From contig NZ_JAENZZ010000001.1 of the NCBI RefSeq assembly GCF_016612865.1, positions 434,001 to 498,000 on the forward strand: 64,000 nt of DNA, read 5' to 3'. Position numbers and translations under genes: made by a program. Shown here piece after piece: positions 8,545-16,556 of the stretch (positions within the stretch are counted from its first letter, which is position 1; the number at the start of each line of letters is the position of its first letter). Under the pieces are notes generated by a model that had not been told where the DNA came from, ran no database searches, and saw only the letters and a program-made list of their open reading frames with translations. The stretch comes from Blastococcus sp. TML/M2B. GTDB taxonomy: Bacteria > Actinomycetota > Actinomycetes > Mycobacteriales > Geodermatophilaceae.

Positions 8545-10803
8545 TCAGGCGGGAGCGGGGGCGCCGTCGTCCTCGACGAGCGCGACCGAGGTGATCCGGT
8601 GGACGGCGAACGTCCGGCTCTCCCCGCGGCGCTCGTCGAAGCCCTGCAGGAAGCCGCCGACCAGCGACACCGGCTGCACCACGCGCTGGCTGCCGCTGCC
8701 CTGGGCGTCGACGTAGCCCAGCCACACCGGCGTCCCCTCGCGGACGGCCCGGGACAGCAGCTCCAGCGTCGACGCCGTCGTCACGCCCGGCACCTGGCGG
8801 ACCGCCTCGCCGCGGCGGGCGGCGACGGCGGCGTCGCCCGCGCGGATCTCCCGCACCGTGGCGGCCAGCTCGTCGGGCGTCAGCGGCCGCGGTGCGGACG
8901 GGCCCTCGCTGCCGGTCCGGCGGCCGGCGGCGCGGGGCCGCCCGGGCGGCCGGGTCAGGACGGCGCCGCCCGGGTTCTCCCCGGCCGGGGCGTACCCCGC
9001 CGCGCGCAGCACCGTGAGGACCTCGTCCGCGCCCAGGCCGCTCACCAGCACGCCCGGCGCCAGCCGGCGCAGCTCGGCCGGCGCCGTCCGCCGGTCGCCG
9101 AGCACCTGGGAGAGCAGCCCGTGGTCGTCGGAGCGCACGTAGCTCTCGATCGCGCCGACCCGCAGCCGGCCGTGCTGCCGCGCGATGTCGTCGACCAGGT
9201 AGTCCAGCGCCTGCGGCACGGGGGTGCGCGAGGCCCGCGCGAAGAAGTCGTGCAGGTCCGACGCCGACCAGCCGGCGTCCAGCGCCCGGCGCACGCTGGA
9301 CTCCGAGACGCGGAATACCGTCGCGCCGCCGGAGGACTCCACGTCGGCGACGACGGAGAGCGTGTCGGCCAGTTCGGCGACCAGCGGGCCGGGCGCGATC
9401 AGCGAGAGGTCCGGCTGGGCGAGCACGTGGTCGACCGGCGCGGGCAGCAGTCCGCGCATGCCGGCGGCTGCGCCGTCCTCGCCGCCGGCCAGTAGGCCGC
9501 GCCCCCCGGAGGAGAGCACCCCGCCGACCAGCACGCCGAGCCGCGCCGCCTCGGCGAGCATGCCGGGCACCGGTGCCAGCCGGTCGGCCCGCCGCGGCGT
9601 GCGCCAGCGCAGCAGCGCGACCAGGTCGTCGGCGCCCAGCCCCGCGCCGGGCGGGTGCTCGGCGAGCGCGGCCAGCGCCGAGCGGCGGATGGTCGGCGCG
9701 GTGTGCCGCACGAGGTCGGGGGAGAGCGCGTTGGCGGCCTTGCCGGCGACGTCGCGCTGACCGACGAGGGCGGGCAGCCGGATGCCGGCCAGCCAGCCCG
9801 CCGCCAGCACCGCCCAGCGGTCGGCGAGGTCCTGCTCCCGCCAGATGTCGTAGCCGCGGGTGGGCAGCCACTCGTCGCGGTGCGGGCCGCCGACGTCGAG
9901 CAGCCCCGCGGCCAGTGCCAGCTCCAGCAGCCAGGCCGCCTCGGGCTCGGGCACGTGCAGCTCCCGCGCCAGCCGCTTCTGGTCCCGCACGGCCACCCCG
10001 CCGCTGCGCAGCAGCCCGGCCGGCTCCTCCTCGAGCAGCGCGAGCAGCTCGCCGATCCGGCCCACCGACTCCATCGCCGCGCCGGCAGCCTGCCGGTCCA
10101 CCGTCTGCGGATCGCGGGTGGTCACCGCCGGCTCGGGCCGCAGCCGCGGCGGGCCGTAGGGGCGGTCGCCGCGCAGCAGCAGGCCGACCTCGCGGGGCAG
10201 CTCCACGTTCAGCGCGTCGATCCGCGCCAGCAGGCCGCGCTGCAGCAGCCGCCGGGCGGGGGAGTCCGCGCCGCCGGCGCTGTCGGGCAGGTGGCCGACC
10301 GGGCGGTCGCTGGCCAGCCGCTCCAGCACCTGGCGCTCGTCGTCGTCGAGACCGTCCAGCACCGCCGGCAGGTCGGCGGGCAGCTGCACCCGCAGGTCGA
10401 CGGCGCGGCGGCCGAGCCCGGCCGGGTGCCGCACCGCGCGCCGCACCGGGTCCGGAGCGCGCAGCACCTCGTCGCCCCACAGCAGTGCCCGGTCGGTCAG
10501 CGCGGTCAGCGCCGCGGTCAGCACCGCCCCGGGGACGTCGGGCAGCGCGGCGACCACCTCGTCCGGCGAGACCCCGTCGGTGGGCGCGAGCAGCACCACG
10601 TCGAGCACCTGCAGCGTCCCGGCGTCGAGCTCGTCCAGGGCCCGGTCGACCGACACCGGCACGGCCAGCCGGCCGGCGAGAGCGACGACGTCCGAGGGCG
10701 CGGGCCGGGCGACGTCGGGGCGCGCGGCCAGCAGGGCAGCGAGCTGGTCGTCGTCGCGGGTGCGCAGCCAGGCGGCAAGCGTCGGCGGAGGGGCGGCGGG
10801 CAT
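8545..10803 (-). CDS. Helicase-associated / WYL-domain protein (XPB neighbour)
   Basis: A 752-residue protein matching the actinobacterial helicase-conserved-C-terminal/XPB-Ssl2-like family (mycobacterial Rv0862c type). No Walker A or DEAH motif is visible, so it is not itself an ATPase. The N-terminus (TLAAWLRTRDDDQLAALLAA) has winged-helix character, and the C-terminus carries a WYL-like segment (PVWLGYVDAQGSGSQRVVQP, then FDERRGESRTF) of the type that binds ligands or nucleic acid ends in DNA-damage regulators. The frame is open to 10956, but ATG at 10803 fits the family N-terminus. It is co-oriented with XPB and is probably part of the same repair module. Confidence 0.85.
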   Translation of the reverse strand: MPAAPPPTLAAWLRTRDDDQLAALLAARPDVARPAPSDVVALAGRLAVPVSVDRALDELDAGTLQVLDVVLLAPTDGVSPDEVVAALPDVPGAVLTAALTALTDRALLWGDEVLRAPDPVRRAVRHPAGLGRRAVDLRVQLPADLPAVLDGLDDDERQVLERLASDRPVGHLPDSAGGADSPARRLLQRGLLARIDALNVELPREVGLLLRGDRPYGPPRLRPEPAVTTRDPQTVDRQAAGAAMESVGRIGELLALLEEEPAGLLRSGGVAVRDQKRLARELHVPEPEAAWLLELALAAGLLDVGGPHRDEWLPTRGYDIWREQDLADRWAVLAAGWLAGIRLPALVGQRDVAGKAANALSPDLVRHTAPTIRRSALAALAEHPPGAGLGADDLVALLRWRTPRRADRLAPVPGMLAEAARLGVLVGGVLSSGGRGLLAGGEDGAAAGMRGLLPAPVDHVLAQPDLSLIAPGPLVAELADTLSVVADVESSGGATVFRVSESSVRRALDAGWSASDLHDFFARASRTPVPQALDYLVDDIARQHGRLRVGAIESYVRSDDHGLLSQVLGDRRTAPAELRRLAPGVLVSGLGADEVLTVLRAAGYAPAGENPGGAVLTRPPGRPRAAGRRTGSEGPSAPRPLTPDELAATVREIRAGDAAVAARRGEAVRQVPGVTTASTLELLSRAVREGTPVWLGYVDAQGSGSQRVVQPVSLVGGFLQGFDERRGESRTFAVHRITSVALVEDDGAPAPA

Positions 10804-10876
10804 CCGGACCACGTTACGACGCGCGCGGGGAGCGGCGCCGTGCGGTGCGGCCGGGGCGTCGGGGAAGATGGGCGCC

Positions 10877-11098
10877 ATGTCCAAGCGCAACGCGAAGAAC
10901 GCCCACCTGGTCGAGCCCACCTGGGGCGAGTCCGAGGACGGCGGCCCGCCGCTCACCGAGCTCTCGGCGTCCGTCGCCGGTGGCCTGTCGCCCTTCGGCC
11001 AGGACCACGGCTTCCCGATGCCGGTCGAGCTGGTCCGCTACGCGCACCCGACGGACAAGCCCAACCGCGCCGGCGTGCAGCTCCCCGAGAACCGCTGA
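10877..11098 (+). CDS. Conserved small hypothetical protein
   Basis: A 73-residue hydrophilic protein starting MSKRNAKNAHLVEPTW and ending LPENR, with no membrane segment or known motif. ATG 10877 is preferred over ATG 10868 because GGGGAAG lies nine bases upstream of it. It is divergent from the WYL/helicase-associated gene; mycobacteria have a small divergent gene at the equivalent place. The absence of a long antisense competitor and a clean start support a real gene. The function is unknown. Confidence 0.75.
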   Translation: MSKRNAKNAHLVEPTWGESEDGGPPLTELSASVAGGLSPFGQDHGFPMPVELVRYAHPTDKPNRAGVQLPENR

Positions 11099-11116
11099 GC
11101 GCCCCGGCCGCCCGCC

Positions 11117-11437
11117 TCAGGCCCGCGCGCTCGAGGCGGGCGCCAGCCGGACGATCAGCTTCGAGACCAGGTTCCCGCCGACCACCCAGATCAGCGCGGC
11201 CAGCGCGTCGTTGATCGTCTCCCCGACCTTGGGGTCGGAGGGCTGGAACAGGTCCTTGGTGAACCAGCCGAAGCTGTCGCGGATGCCCGCGGTGAACTCC
11301 ACCAGCGGGTTCGTGGGGTTCGCCTCGAAGAAGACGAACACCGCGTGGGCCACGATCAGGGCACCGACCACCGACGCCACCACCCGGACGACGGTGGCCA
11401 GCAGGGTGAAGATGCGCGTCGAGCCGGTCGCTGCCAT
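11117..11437 (-). CDS. Small two-helix membrane protein
   Basis: A 106-residue predicted inner-membrane protein. One hydrophobic helix spans about residues 10-37 (IFTLLATVVRVVASVVGALI) and a second about 78-100 (ALAALIWVVGGNLVSKLIV), separated by a loop (ANPTNPLVEFTAGIRDSFGW). ATG at 11437 is the only sensible start. It lies just 3' of the EEP nuclease start and in the same direction, 11 bp downstream, so the two are probably cotranscribed. No family function is recognised; similar small proteins occur in actinobacteria. Confidence 0.8.
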   Translation of the reverse strand: MAATGSTRIFTLLATVVRVVASVVGALIVAHAVFVFFEANPTNPLVEFTAGIRDSFGWFTKDLFQPSDPKVGETINDALAALIWVVGGNLVSKLIVRLAPASSARA

Positions 11438-11448
11438 GGCGACATGAT

Positions 11449-12219
11449 CTACCAACCCAGCGTGGCCGGCACCACCAGCGCCCGGTGGTCGGACAGCGGC
11501 AGCCGGACCGCCTCGGCCGGCCCGGTCGCGCTGACCGGCCCGCGGACCAGCACGTGGTCCAGCTGCCGTGCGGGGCGCCCCGCGGGGAACGTCGGCACCG
11601 ACGCGATCGGGGTCAGCCCACTGGTGCGCGCCGCCTTCCGGCGCTCCATGTTCAGGTCGCCCATGAGCACCAGCGGTTCCCGGGTCCCCGCCAGGGAGCT
11701 CACCAGCCGGCGCAGCTGCGAGCCGTTCCAGCCGGGGATGAACGACAGGTGCGTGTTGCAGACGGTGAACTGCCCGTGCGGGCCGTCGAGGACGGCGGCG
11801 ACCGCCACCCGCGGCTCGTCCCGCGCCAGGAACGGCCGCCGGCTCTGCGGTGACCACAGCGGCACGCTGGCCCGCAGCGCGGGCAGCCGCACCACCCGCC
11901 AGGAGACGACCGGGTAGCGGGAGAGCAGCGCGATCCCGTAGCTGGCCGAGCCCGGCTGCTCCTCACCGGTCGCGGCCATCCAGGTGCCGCCCGGCGTGCC
12001 CGACAGCGCCGCCACGAACTGCGAGTCGACCGCGCCCATCGCCTCCGCGGCGACGGCGGTCAGGTCGGCGCCCAACGAGCGGGGCTGGTCGCGGTCGACC
12101 TCCTGCAGGCCCAGTACGTCGGCGTCCAGGGTCTTCACCGCCGCGGCGAGCCGGTCGACGTCGACCCGCCCGTCGTCGAGGGACCGGCCGTGCAGGATGT
12201 TGAAGGTCGCGATGCGCAC
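11449..12219 (-). CDS. Endonuclease/exonuclease/phosphatase family protein
   Basis: A 256-residue metal-dependent phosphoesterase of the EEP fold (DNase I / sphingomyelinase / inositol phosphatase superfamily). Visible motifs are RIATFNILHG at the N-terminus, LGLQEVDRDQPRS (catalytic Glu), LVLMGDLNM (Asp and Asn), RQLDHVLV and LPLSDHRALV (catalytic His) at the end. GTG at 12219 is chosen so the protein begins directly at the first core strand; longer frames upstream add non-conserved Arg/Pro-rich sequence. No secretion signal is present, so it is likely cytoplasmic. The substrate is not predictable from the sequence. Confidence 0.88.
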   Translation of the reverse strand: MRIATFNILHGRSLDDGRVDVDRLAAAVKTLDADVLGLQEVDRDQPRSLGADLTAVAAEAMGAVDSQFVAALSGTPGGTWMAATGEEQPGSASYGIALLSRYPVVSWRVVRLPALRASVPLWSPQSRRPFLARDEPRVAVAAVLDGPHGQFTVCNTHLSFIPGWNGSQLRRLVSSLAGTREPLVLMGDLNMERRKAARTSGLTPIASVPTFPAGRPARQLDHVLVRGPVSATGPAEAVRLPLSDHRALVVPATLGW

Positions 12220-12289
12220 GGGCCTGCAGTGCCCGGGGCGGGGGCGGATACACGGTGCGTATCGCGCCGGGAGCGGGTAGCAGCCTCCC

Positions 12290-12856
12290 GTGCCGAGCCT
12301 GCCGACCGTCGACGACCTCCGCGAGAACGTCCGCGACCTCCTCAAGCGCACCGCGGTCGCGCTCAAGCAGGGCGACGTCCCCTTCGCCCTCTGCGGGGGG
12401 TACGCCGCCTACGTGCGCGGCGCCCCCGAACCCGACCACGACGCCGACTTCCTCGTCCCCGCCGCCCAGGCGGAGCGCGCGGCCAAGGCCCTCGCCGACG
12501 CCGGCCTCCAGGTCGTCGACCCGGCCGAGGACTGGTTGCTCAAGGTGGTGCGCGACGACGTTTTCGTCGACGTGCTGTGGCGGACCTGCGGCCGGCCGGT
12601 GGAGACCGACCTGGTCGACCGCGCCGACGTGCTGCCCGTGCTGTCGGTGCAGATGCCGGTCCTGGCCGCCACCGACATCGTGGTCACCAAGCTGATGGCG
12701 CTCGACGAGCACTACTGCGACTTCGGCCGGATGCTGCCGGTCGCCCGGGCGCTGCGCGAGCAGGTCGACTGGCCGCTGGTGGCGCGGGAGGTCGCCGGCA
12801 ACGACTTCGCGGTGGTCTTCCTGGAACTGCTCCGGCGGCTCGACGTGGTGCCCTAG
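12290..12856 (+). CDS. Nucleotidyltransferase-fold protein
   Basis: A 188-residue protein with the nucleotidyltransferase-fold signature near residue 35 (LCGGYAAYVRG) followed by DHDADFLV, which supplies two acidic metal ligands, and a later acidic strand (VFVDVLWR). This is the minimal polymerase-beta-like fold also found in MNT-type antitoxins and substrate-modifying enzymes. No HEPN partner gene is adjacent, so a toxin-antitoxin role is not supported. The start is GTG 12290, divergent from the EEP gene. It ends 43 bp before the cold-shock gene and may be cotranscribed with it. Confidence 0.78.
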   Translation: MPSLPTVDDLRENVRDLLKRTAVALKQGDVPFALCGGYAAYVRGAPEPDHDADFLVPAAQAERAAKALADAGLQVVDPAEDWLLKVVRDDVFVDVLWRTCGRPVETDLVDRADVLPVLSVQMPVLAATDIVVTKLMALDEHYCDFGRMLPVARALREQVDWPLVAREVAGNDFAVVFLELLRRLDVVP

Positions 12857-12898
12857 CCTGGGTGGCAGCATCTTCCAGCGAGAACTGAGGGATCGAAC

Positions 12899-13295
12899 GT
12901 GCCCACCGGGAAAGTGAAGTGGTTCAACGCGGAGAAGGGTTTCGGCTTCCTCGCTCGCGAGGACGGGCCGGACGTCTTCGTGCCACAAGGACGCGCTCCC
13001 CGCCGGCACGGACGAGCTCAAGCCGGGGCAGCGGGTGGAGTTCGGCATCGTCGCCGGCCGCCGCGGTGACCAGGCGCTGCAGGTCCGCATGCTCGACCCG
13101 CTGCCGTCGGTGGCCGCCACGGTCGCGGCCAAGAGCCGGAAGAAGCCCGACGAGCTGGTCCCGATCATCGAGGACCTGATCAAGCTGCTCGACGACGTCG
13201 GCGAGGGGCTCCGGCACGGCCGGCACCCCGACCGGGCCGAGTCGCGCAAGATCGGCTCGGTGCTGCGCGCCGTCGCCGGCGACCTGGAGGCCTGA
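12899..13295 (+). pseudogene. Cold-shock protein (CspB type), frameshifted
   Basis: Read as one protein with a single frame change this is a cold-shock-domain RNA chaperone of about 131 residues: [20 protein letters not shown] (RNP1 motif KGFGF), DVFVHKDALP, then an actinobacterial C-terminal helical extension ending AVAGDLEA, as in mycobacterial CspB (Rv0871). One extra C at 12983-12984 (GTGCCACAAG where GTGCACAAG is expected) throws the frame from VFV to another frame; the second part is open from about 12985 to 13295. GTG at 12899 is the start. It is either a real lesion or a sequencing error. The sequence on both sides is well conserved, which favours error. Confidence 0.85.
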
Positions 13296-13302
13296 CCCGC
13301 CG

Positions 13303-13797
13303 TCAGCCCTCCGGCGGCGCCTCGGACGACGGGGCGTCGCCGAGGTCGCCCCCGGCGCGGATGACGCCGACGGGCCACGCCCGCGACCACTCGCCGCAGG
13401 CGCCGCCCTTGTCCTCCACCACCAGCAGGTAGAACGCCTTCGGGAGATCGGCGGAGCTCTCGAGGACGGTGAAACGGTCCTCGCCCTCGGGCGCCGGGAT
13501 CGCCTCCATGAGCACCGTGTCCAGCTTCACGTCGAACACCTGGACGGCCCAGCCGCGCTCGGCGACGGAGCCGGGCACGGTGATCGTGATGTCGTTGTCC
13601 GGCGCCACCTCGACCACGGGTGGCTCGGTCTGGTAGCGCACCTTCTCGCCGTCGTCGCACCCCTGCGTCGCCGAGGCGGTGACGTCGACGGCGCCGACCT
13701 CGACGCGCACCTGGCCGGGGCCCTCCTCCTCGCTCGCGCAACCGGCCAGCAGCAGCGCGGCGACGGGCAGCAGCGCGGTCGTCCGTCTCAGGTCCAC
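13303..13797 (-). CDS. DUF2771-like lipoprotein
   Basis: A 164-residue exported protein with a lipoprotein signal: RRTTALLPVAALLLAGCAS, with the lipobox LAGC predicted to be cleaved before Cys. The mature part is beta-rich and contains a Cys pair candidate (TQGCDDGEKV and GGACGEWSRAWPV). Position and features match the DUF2771 family, found next to an MFS gene in mycobacteria (Rv0875c-Rv0876c). The GTG start overlaps the last 10 bp of the upstream MFS gene, so translation is probably coupled. The function is unknown. Confidence 0.8.
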   Translation of the reverse strand: MDLRRTTALLPVAALLLAGCASEEEGPGQVRVEVGAVDVTASATQGCDDGEKVRYQTEPPVVEVAPDNDITITVPGSVAERGWAVQVFDVKLDTVLMEAIPAPEGEDRFTVLESSADLPKAFYLLVVEDKGGACGEWSRAWPVGVIRAGGDLGDAPSSEAPPEG

Positions 13798-15254
13798 GGG
13801 GTTCCCATCGGGGTCGTCGGGTCGTCGGGGGCGGCGGGCGCGGGGGAGCGGCGCCGGCCGCCCAGGAGGCTCCACACCACGAGGCCGACGGCGAGCACCA
13901 GGATCGCCGCGGCGACGGAGAAGCCGATCCAGCCGGTCGTCGGCAGCACGATCGCCAGCCCGCCGCCGGCCACCCAGGCCAGCTGCAGCACCGTCTCGGA
14001 CCGGGCGAAGGCCGATGCGCGCAGGTTCTCGGGTACCTCGCGCTGGATGATCGCGTCCAGCGCGACCTTGCCGATGGCGTTCGCGACCGCGGCGACCCCG
14101 GCGACCAGCACGGCCATCCCGAAGCCGTAGAAGACCGCGGCCAGCACGGTGACCGCCGCCGCGGAGACCGCCGCGACCAGCACCACGCGGTCGGGGGTGG
14201 CGGTGCCCAGTCGCGAGCCCGCGGCGGTGCCGAGGAAGCTGCCGGCACCGGCCGCGACGGCCACCCCGCCCAGGGCCAGGGTCGCGGTCCAGCCGTCGGC
14301 GAACTCGGCCTGCACGAGGAACGCCATGAAGATCGTGAGGAAGCCGGTCAGCCCGCGCAGCGCCGCGGTCGCGCGCAGCGCCAGCACGACGTGCGGGCTC
14401 ACCCGGGTGCGGCGGCCCCCGGCGACCGGGATCTCCGCGGTGCTGAACACGTCCGCGGGCTGCTCGCCCGCCGGGACGTCGACGTGCTGCGGCAGCCGGA
14501 CGGCGAGCACGGCCGCGGCCGCGAACACCGCCGAGGTGACCCACAGCTCCGGTTCGAAGCCGACCGCCCACGCGACCGCGGCGCCGATCCCACCGGCCAC
14601 CCCGGAGGTGGCCAGGCCGAACACCGACAGCCGCGCGTTCGCCGAGGTCAGCGTCAGCGCCGGCGGCAGCACCCGGGGGACGACGGCGGCGCGCAGCACG
14701 TTGTGCGCCTTCGACAGCACCAGCACGCCCAGGGCGGCCGGGTAGAGCAGCAGGTCGTCGTAGTGGGCGGCCATGAACAGCGCCAGCACTGCACGGCCCC
14801 CGAGGCTGCCGGCCAGCGCCCACCGGCGGCCGCGCTGCAGCTTGTCCAGCAGGGGGCCGATGACCGGCGCGAGCACCGCGAACGGCGCCATCGTGACCAG
14901 CAGGTACAGCGCCACGTTGCCGCGCTGGGCGTCGGACGCGGCGGCGAAGAACAGGGTGCCGGCCAGCGAGACGGCGATCAGCGCGTCCCCGGCCATGTGC
15001 AGCGCGTTCACCCACAGCAGCTGGCTCAGCCCGCTGGCCTCCGCGCCGTCGGCCCGGCTGGCCGCCTGCACCCGGCGGGCGGCCGCGCGGGACAGCTCGC
15101 GGCTGCGCGAGAGGGCGACGCGGGTGACCGTGACGCGGGGCTGCGCCGGGCCGGCGCCCCCGGCCGCGGGCATCGGCGTCGTCGGCGGGCGGTGCAGCGG
15201 GGTGGTGTCGGCCCGGTCCGGCGGCGGGGGCACCGGACGGCGGGAGGCGGGCAC
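13788..15254 (-). CDS. MFS transporter (Rv0876c-like)
   Basis: A 488-residue multi-pass membrane protein of the major facilitator superfamily. After a 60-residue Pro/Arg-rich cytosolic N-terminus the first helix begins near LLWVNALHMAGDALIAVSLA; about twelve hydrophobic segments follow, with the cytoplasmic loop GPLLDKLQRGRRWALAGSLG between helices 2 and 3. GTG at 15254 is chosen as the start. Because the gene, its DUF2771 partner and the divergent DUF3027 gene keep the same order in mycobacteria, the cluster is likely ancestral. The transported substrate is unknown. Confidence 0.85.
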   Translation of the reverse strand: MPASRRPVPPPPDRADTTPLHRPPTTPMPAAGGAGPAQPRVTVTRVALSRSRELSRAAARRVQAASRADGAEASGLSQLLWVNALHMAGDALIAVSLAGTLFFAAASDAQRGNVALYLLVTMAPFAVLAPVIGPLLDKLQRGRRWALAGSLGGRAVLALFMAAHYDDLLLYPAALGVLVLSKAHNVLRAAVVPRVLPPALTLTSANARLSVFGLATSGVAGGIGAAVAWAVGFEPELWVTSAVFAAAAVLAVRLPQHVDVPAGEQPADVFSTAEIPVAGGRRTRVSPHVVLALRATAALRGLTGFLTIFMAFLVQAEFADGWTATLALGGVAVAAGAGSFLGTAAGSRLGTATPDRVVLVAAVSAAAVTVLAAVFYGFGMAVLVAGVAAVANAIGKVALDAIIQREVPENLRASAFARSETVLQLAWVAGGGLAIVLPTTGWIGFSVAAAILVLAVGLVVWSLLGGRRRSPAPAAPDDPTTPMGTPWT

Positions 15255-15364
15255 GCCCCCATGGTGCCGCACCCCGGCTGCCGGGCGGCCCGACGGCTCG
15301 CGACGTCGGCGGCGTGCGGAGGGTCCGCCGACCACGGGGCGGCGTCCTCAGGGATGATGGGCCC

Positions 15365-16189
15365 GTGCCCGATCCCTCCGCCTCCCGGCCCGTGTCCTCC
15401 CTCCCCGCCGTCCTGACGGAGGCGGCGGCGGTCGAGCAGGCCCGTGCGGCGGCGGCGGAGACCGCCGGCGACCCCCAGCTGGTCGGTGAGCACCTCGGCA
15501 TCGAGCCGGAGATCGCCCGCCCCGCGACCGACGAGGTGGCCCCCGAGGCCCTCGGCGCGACCGCGACGCACACCTTCGCCAGCCGCCTGCCCGGCTACGT
15601 CGGCTGGCACTGGGCGGTGACGCTGGCGGCGGTGCCCGGCGGGGACACCGTGACCGTGGACGAGGTCGTGCTGCTCCCCGGCGAGCAGGCGCTGCTCGCC
15701 CCGGCCTGGGTGCCGTGGCACGAGCGGCTGCGCCCCGGCGACCTCTCGGTCGGCGACGTGCTGCCCTCCACCGAGGACGACCCGCGCCTGGTGCCGGCCT
15801 ACACCGCGGACGACGACTCCGCCGACGACCCCGAGGGCAGCATCGTCGCCTCCGAGCTGGGCCTGGGCCGCGAGCGCGTGATGTCGGCCGAGGGGCGCGC
15901 CGAGGCCGTCACCCGCTGGGGCGACGGCGACTTCGGCCCCGCCTCGGCGATGGCCCGCTCGGCCCCCGGCCCCTGCGTCACCTGCGGGTTCTGGCTGCCG
16001 CTGGCCGGATCGCTGCGGCAGCGGGTCGGCGCCTGCGGCAACGCCTACGCCCCCGCCGACGGCCGGGTCGTCACCGCCGACTACGGCTGCGGCGCGCACA
16101 GCCAGGCGACGCTGGTGGTCGCCGACCGCAGCGAGGTCGTGCACACCGCCCGCTACGACACGGGCACCTACGACGTCCTGACGGACTAG
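15365..16189 (+). CDS. DUF3027 family protein
   Basis: A 274-residue protein of the actinobacterial DUF3027 family (Rv0877 type). The central region contains the conserved PGYVGWHWAVTLA and LLPGEQALLAPAWVPWHERL segments. The C-terminus carries CVTCGFW, ACGN and CGAHS, a four-cysteine set that looks like a zinc-binding knuckle. GTG 15365 is the start; the gene is divergent from the MFS gene with about 110 bp between. The function is unknown. In some relatives this family sits beside cold-shock and MFS genes exactly as here. Confidence 0.88.
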   Translation: MPDPSASRPVSSLPAVLTEAAAVEQARAAAAETAGDPQLVGEHLGIEPEIARPATDEVAPEALGATATHTFASRLPGYVGWHWAVTLAAVPGGDTVTVDEVVLLPGEQALLAPAWVPWHERLRPGDLSVGDVLPSTEDDPRLVPAYTADDDSADDPEGSIVASELGLGRERVMSAEGRAEAVTRWGDGDFGPASAMARSAPGPCVTCGFWLPLAGSLRQRVGACGNAYAPADGRVVTADYGCGAHSQATLVVADRSEVVHTARYDTGTYDVLTD

Positions 16190-16217
16190 CCGCCTCGGGG
16201 GCCCACTCGCGACGGCA

Positions 16218-16433
16218 TCAACGCTTGATCTGCCCCTGCCAGCGCATGATCGCCAGGCCCAGGACGGCGAGGCCGATGGCGGCGACGCAGGTCCAGGTCC
16301 ACATCCGGTCGACGCGATCGCCCAGGAGCAGCACGACGACGAGGGCCACCGCCCACAGCGCGATCCCGGCGAGGACCACGCGCGCGGTGTCCACCTGCAG
16401 CGGGGGAGGGGCCTGCTTCGTCGGCGTCGGCAC
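16218..16433 (-). CDS. DUF2530 small membrane protein
   Basis: A 71-residue protein with two transmembrane helices: about residues 18-38 (VVLAGIALWAVALVVVLLLG) and 46-63 (TWTCVAAIGLAVLGLAIM), ending QGQIKR. Length, topology and location beside DUF3027 match the DUF2530 family (mycobacterial Rv0879c). It is convergent with DUF3027 with 28 bp between. The function is unknown. Confidence 0.82.
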   Translation of the reverse strand: MPTPTKQAPPPLQVDTARVVLAGIALWAVALVVVLLLGDRVDRMWTWTCVAAIGLAVLGLAIMRWQGQIKR

Positions 16434-16556
16434 GCCCCGACTCTAGGGCGGCGCGACGCGCCGGACGACGCCGCCCGCGGCCCGACATCGCCCCGAAACG
16501 ATCATGTGGCACGCTGTCGCCGCTCGACGCCGCCGCACGCTCCGGGAGTACAGACC

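Noticed and set aside
7202..10480. A 1,092-residue open frame across the cfa and WYL/helicase-associated genes
   Set aside because: It is a Gly/Arg/Ala-rich shadow of two real genes that are in other frames and carry clear motifs.
16434..16556. Possible purine riboswitch before the permease gene
   Set aside because: The purine aptamer consensus loops were not found, and the stretch has only ordinary GC-rich sequence.
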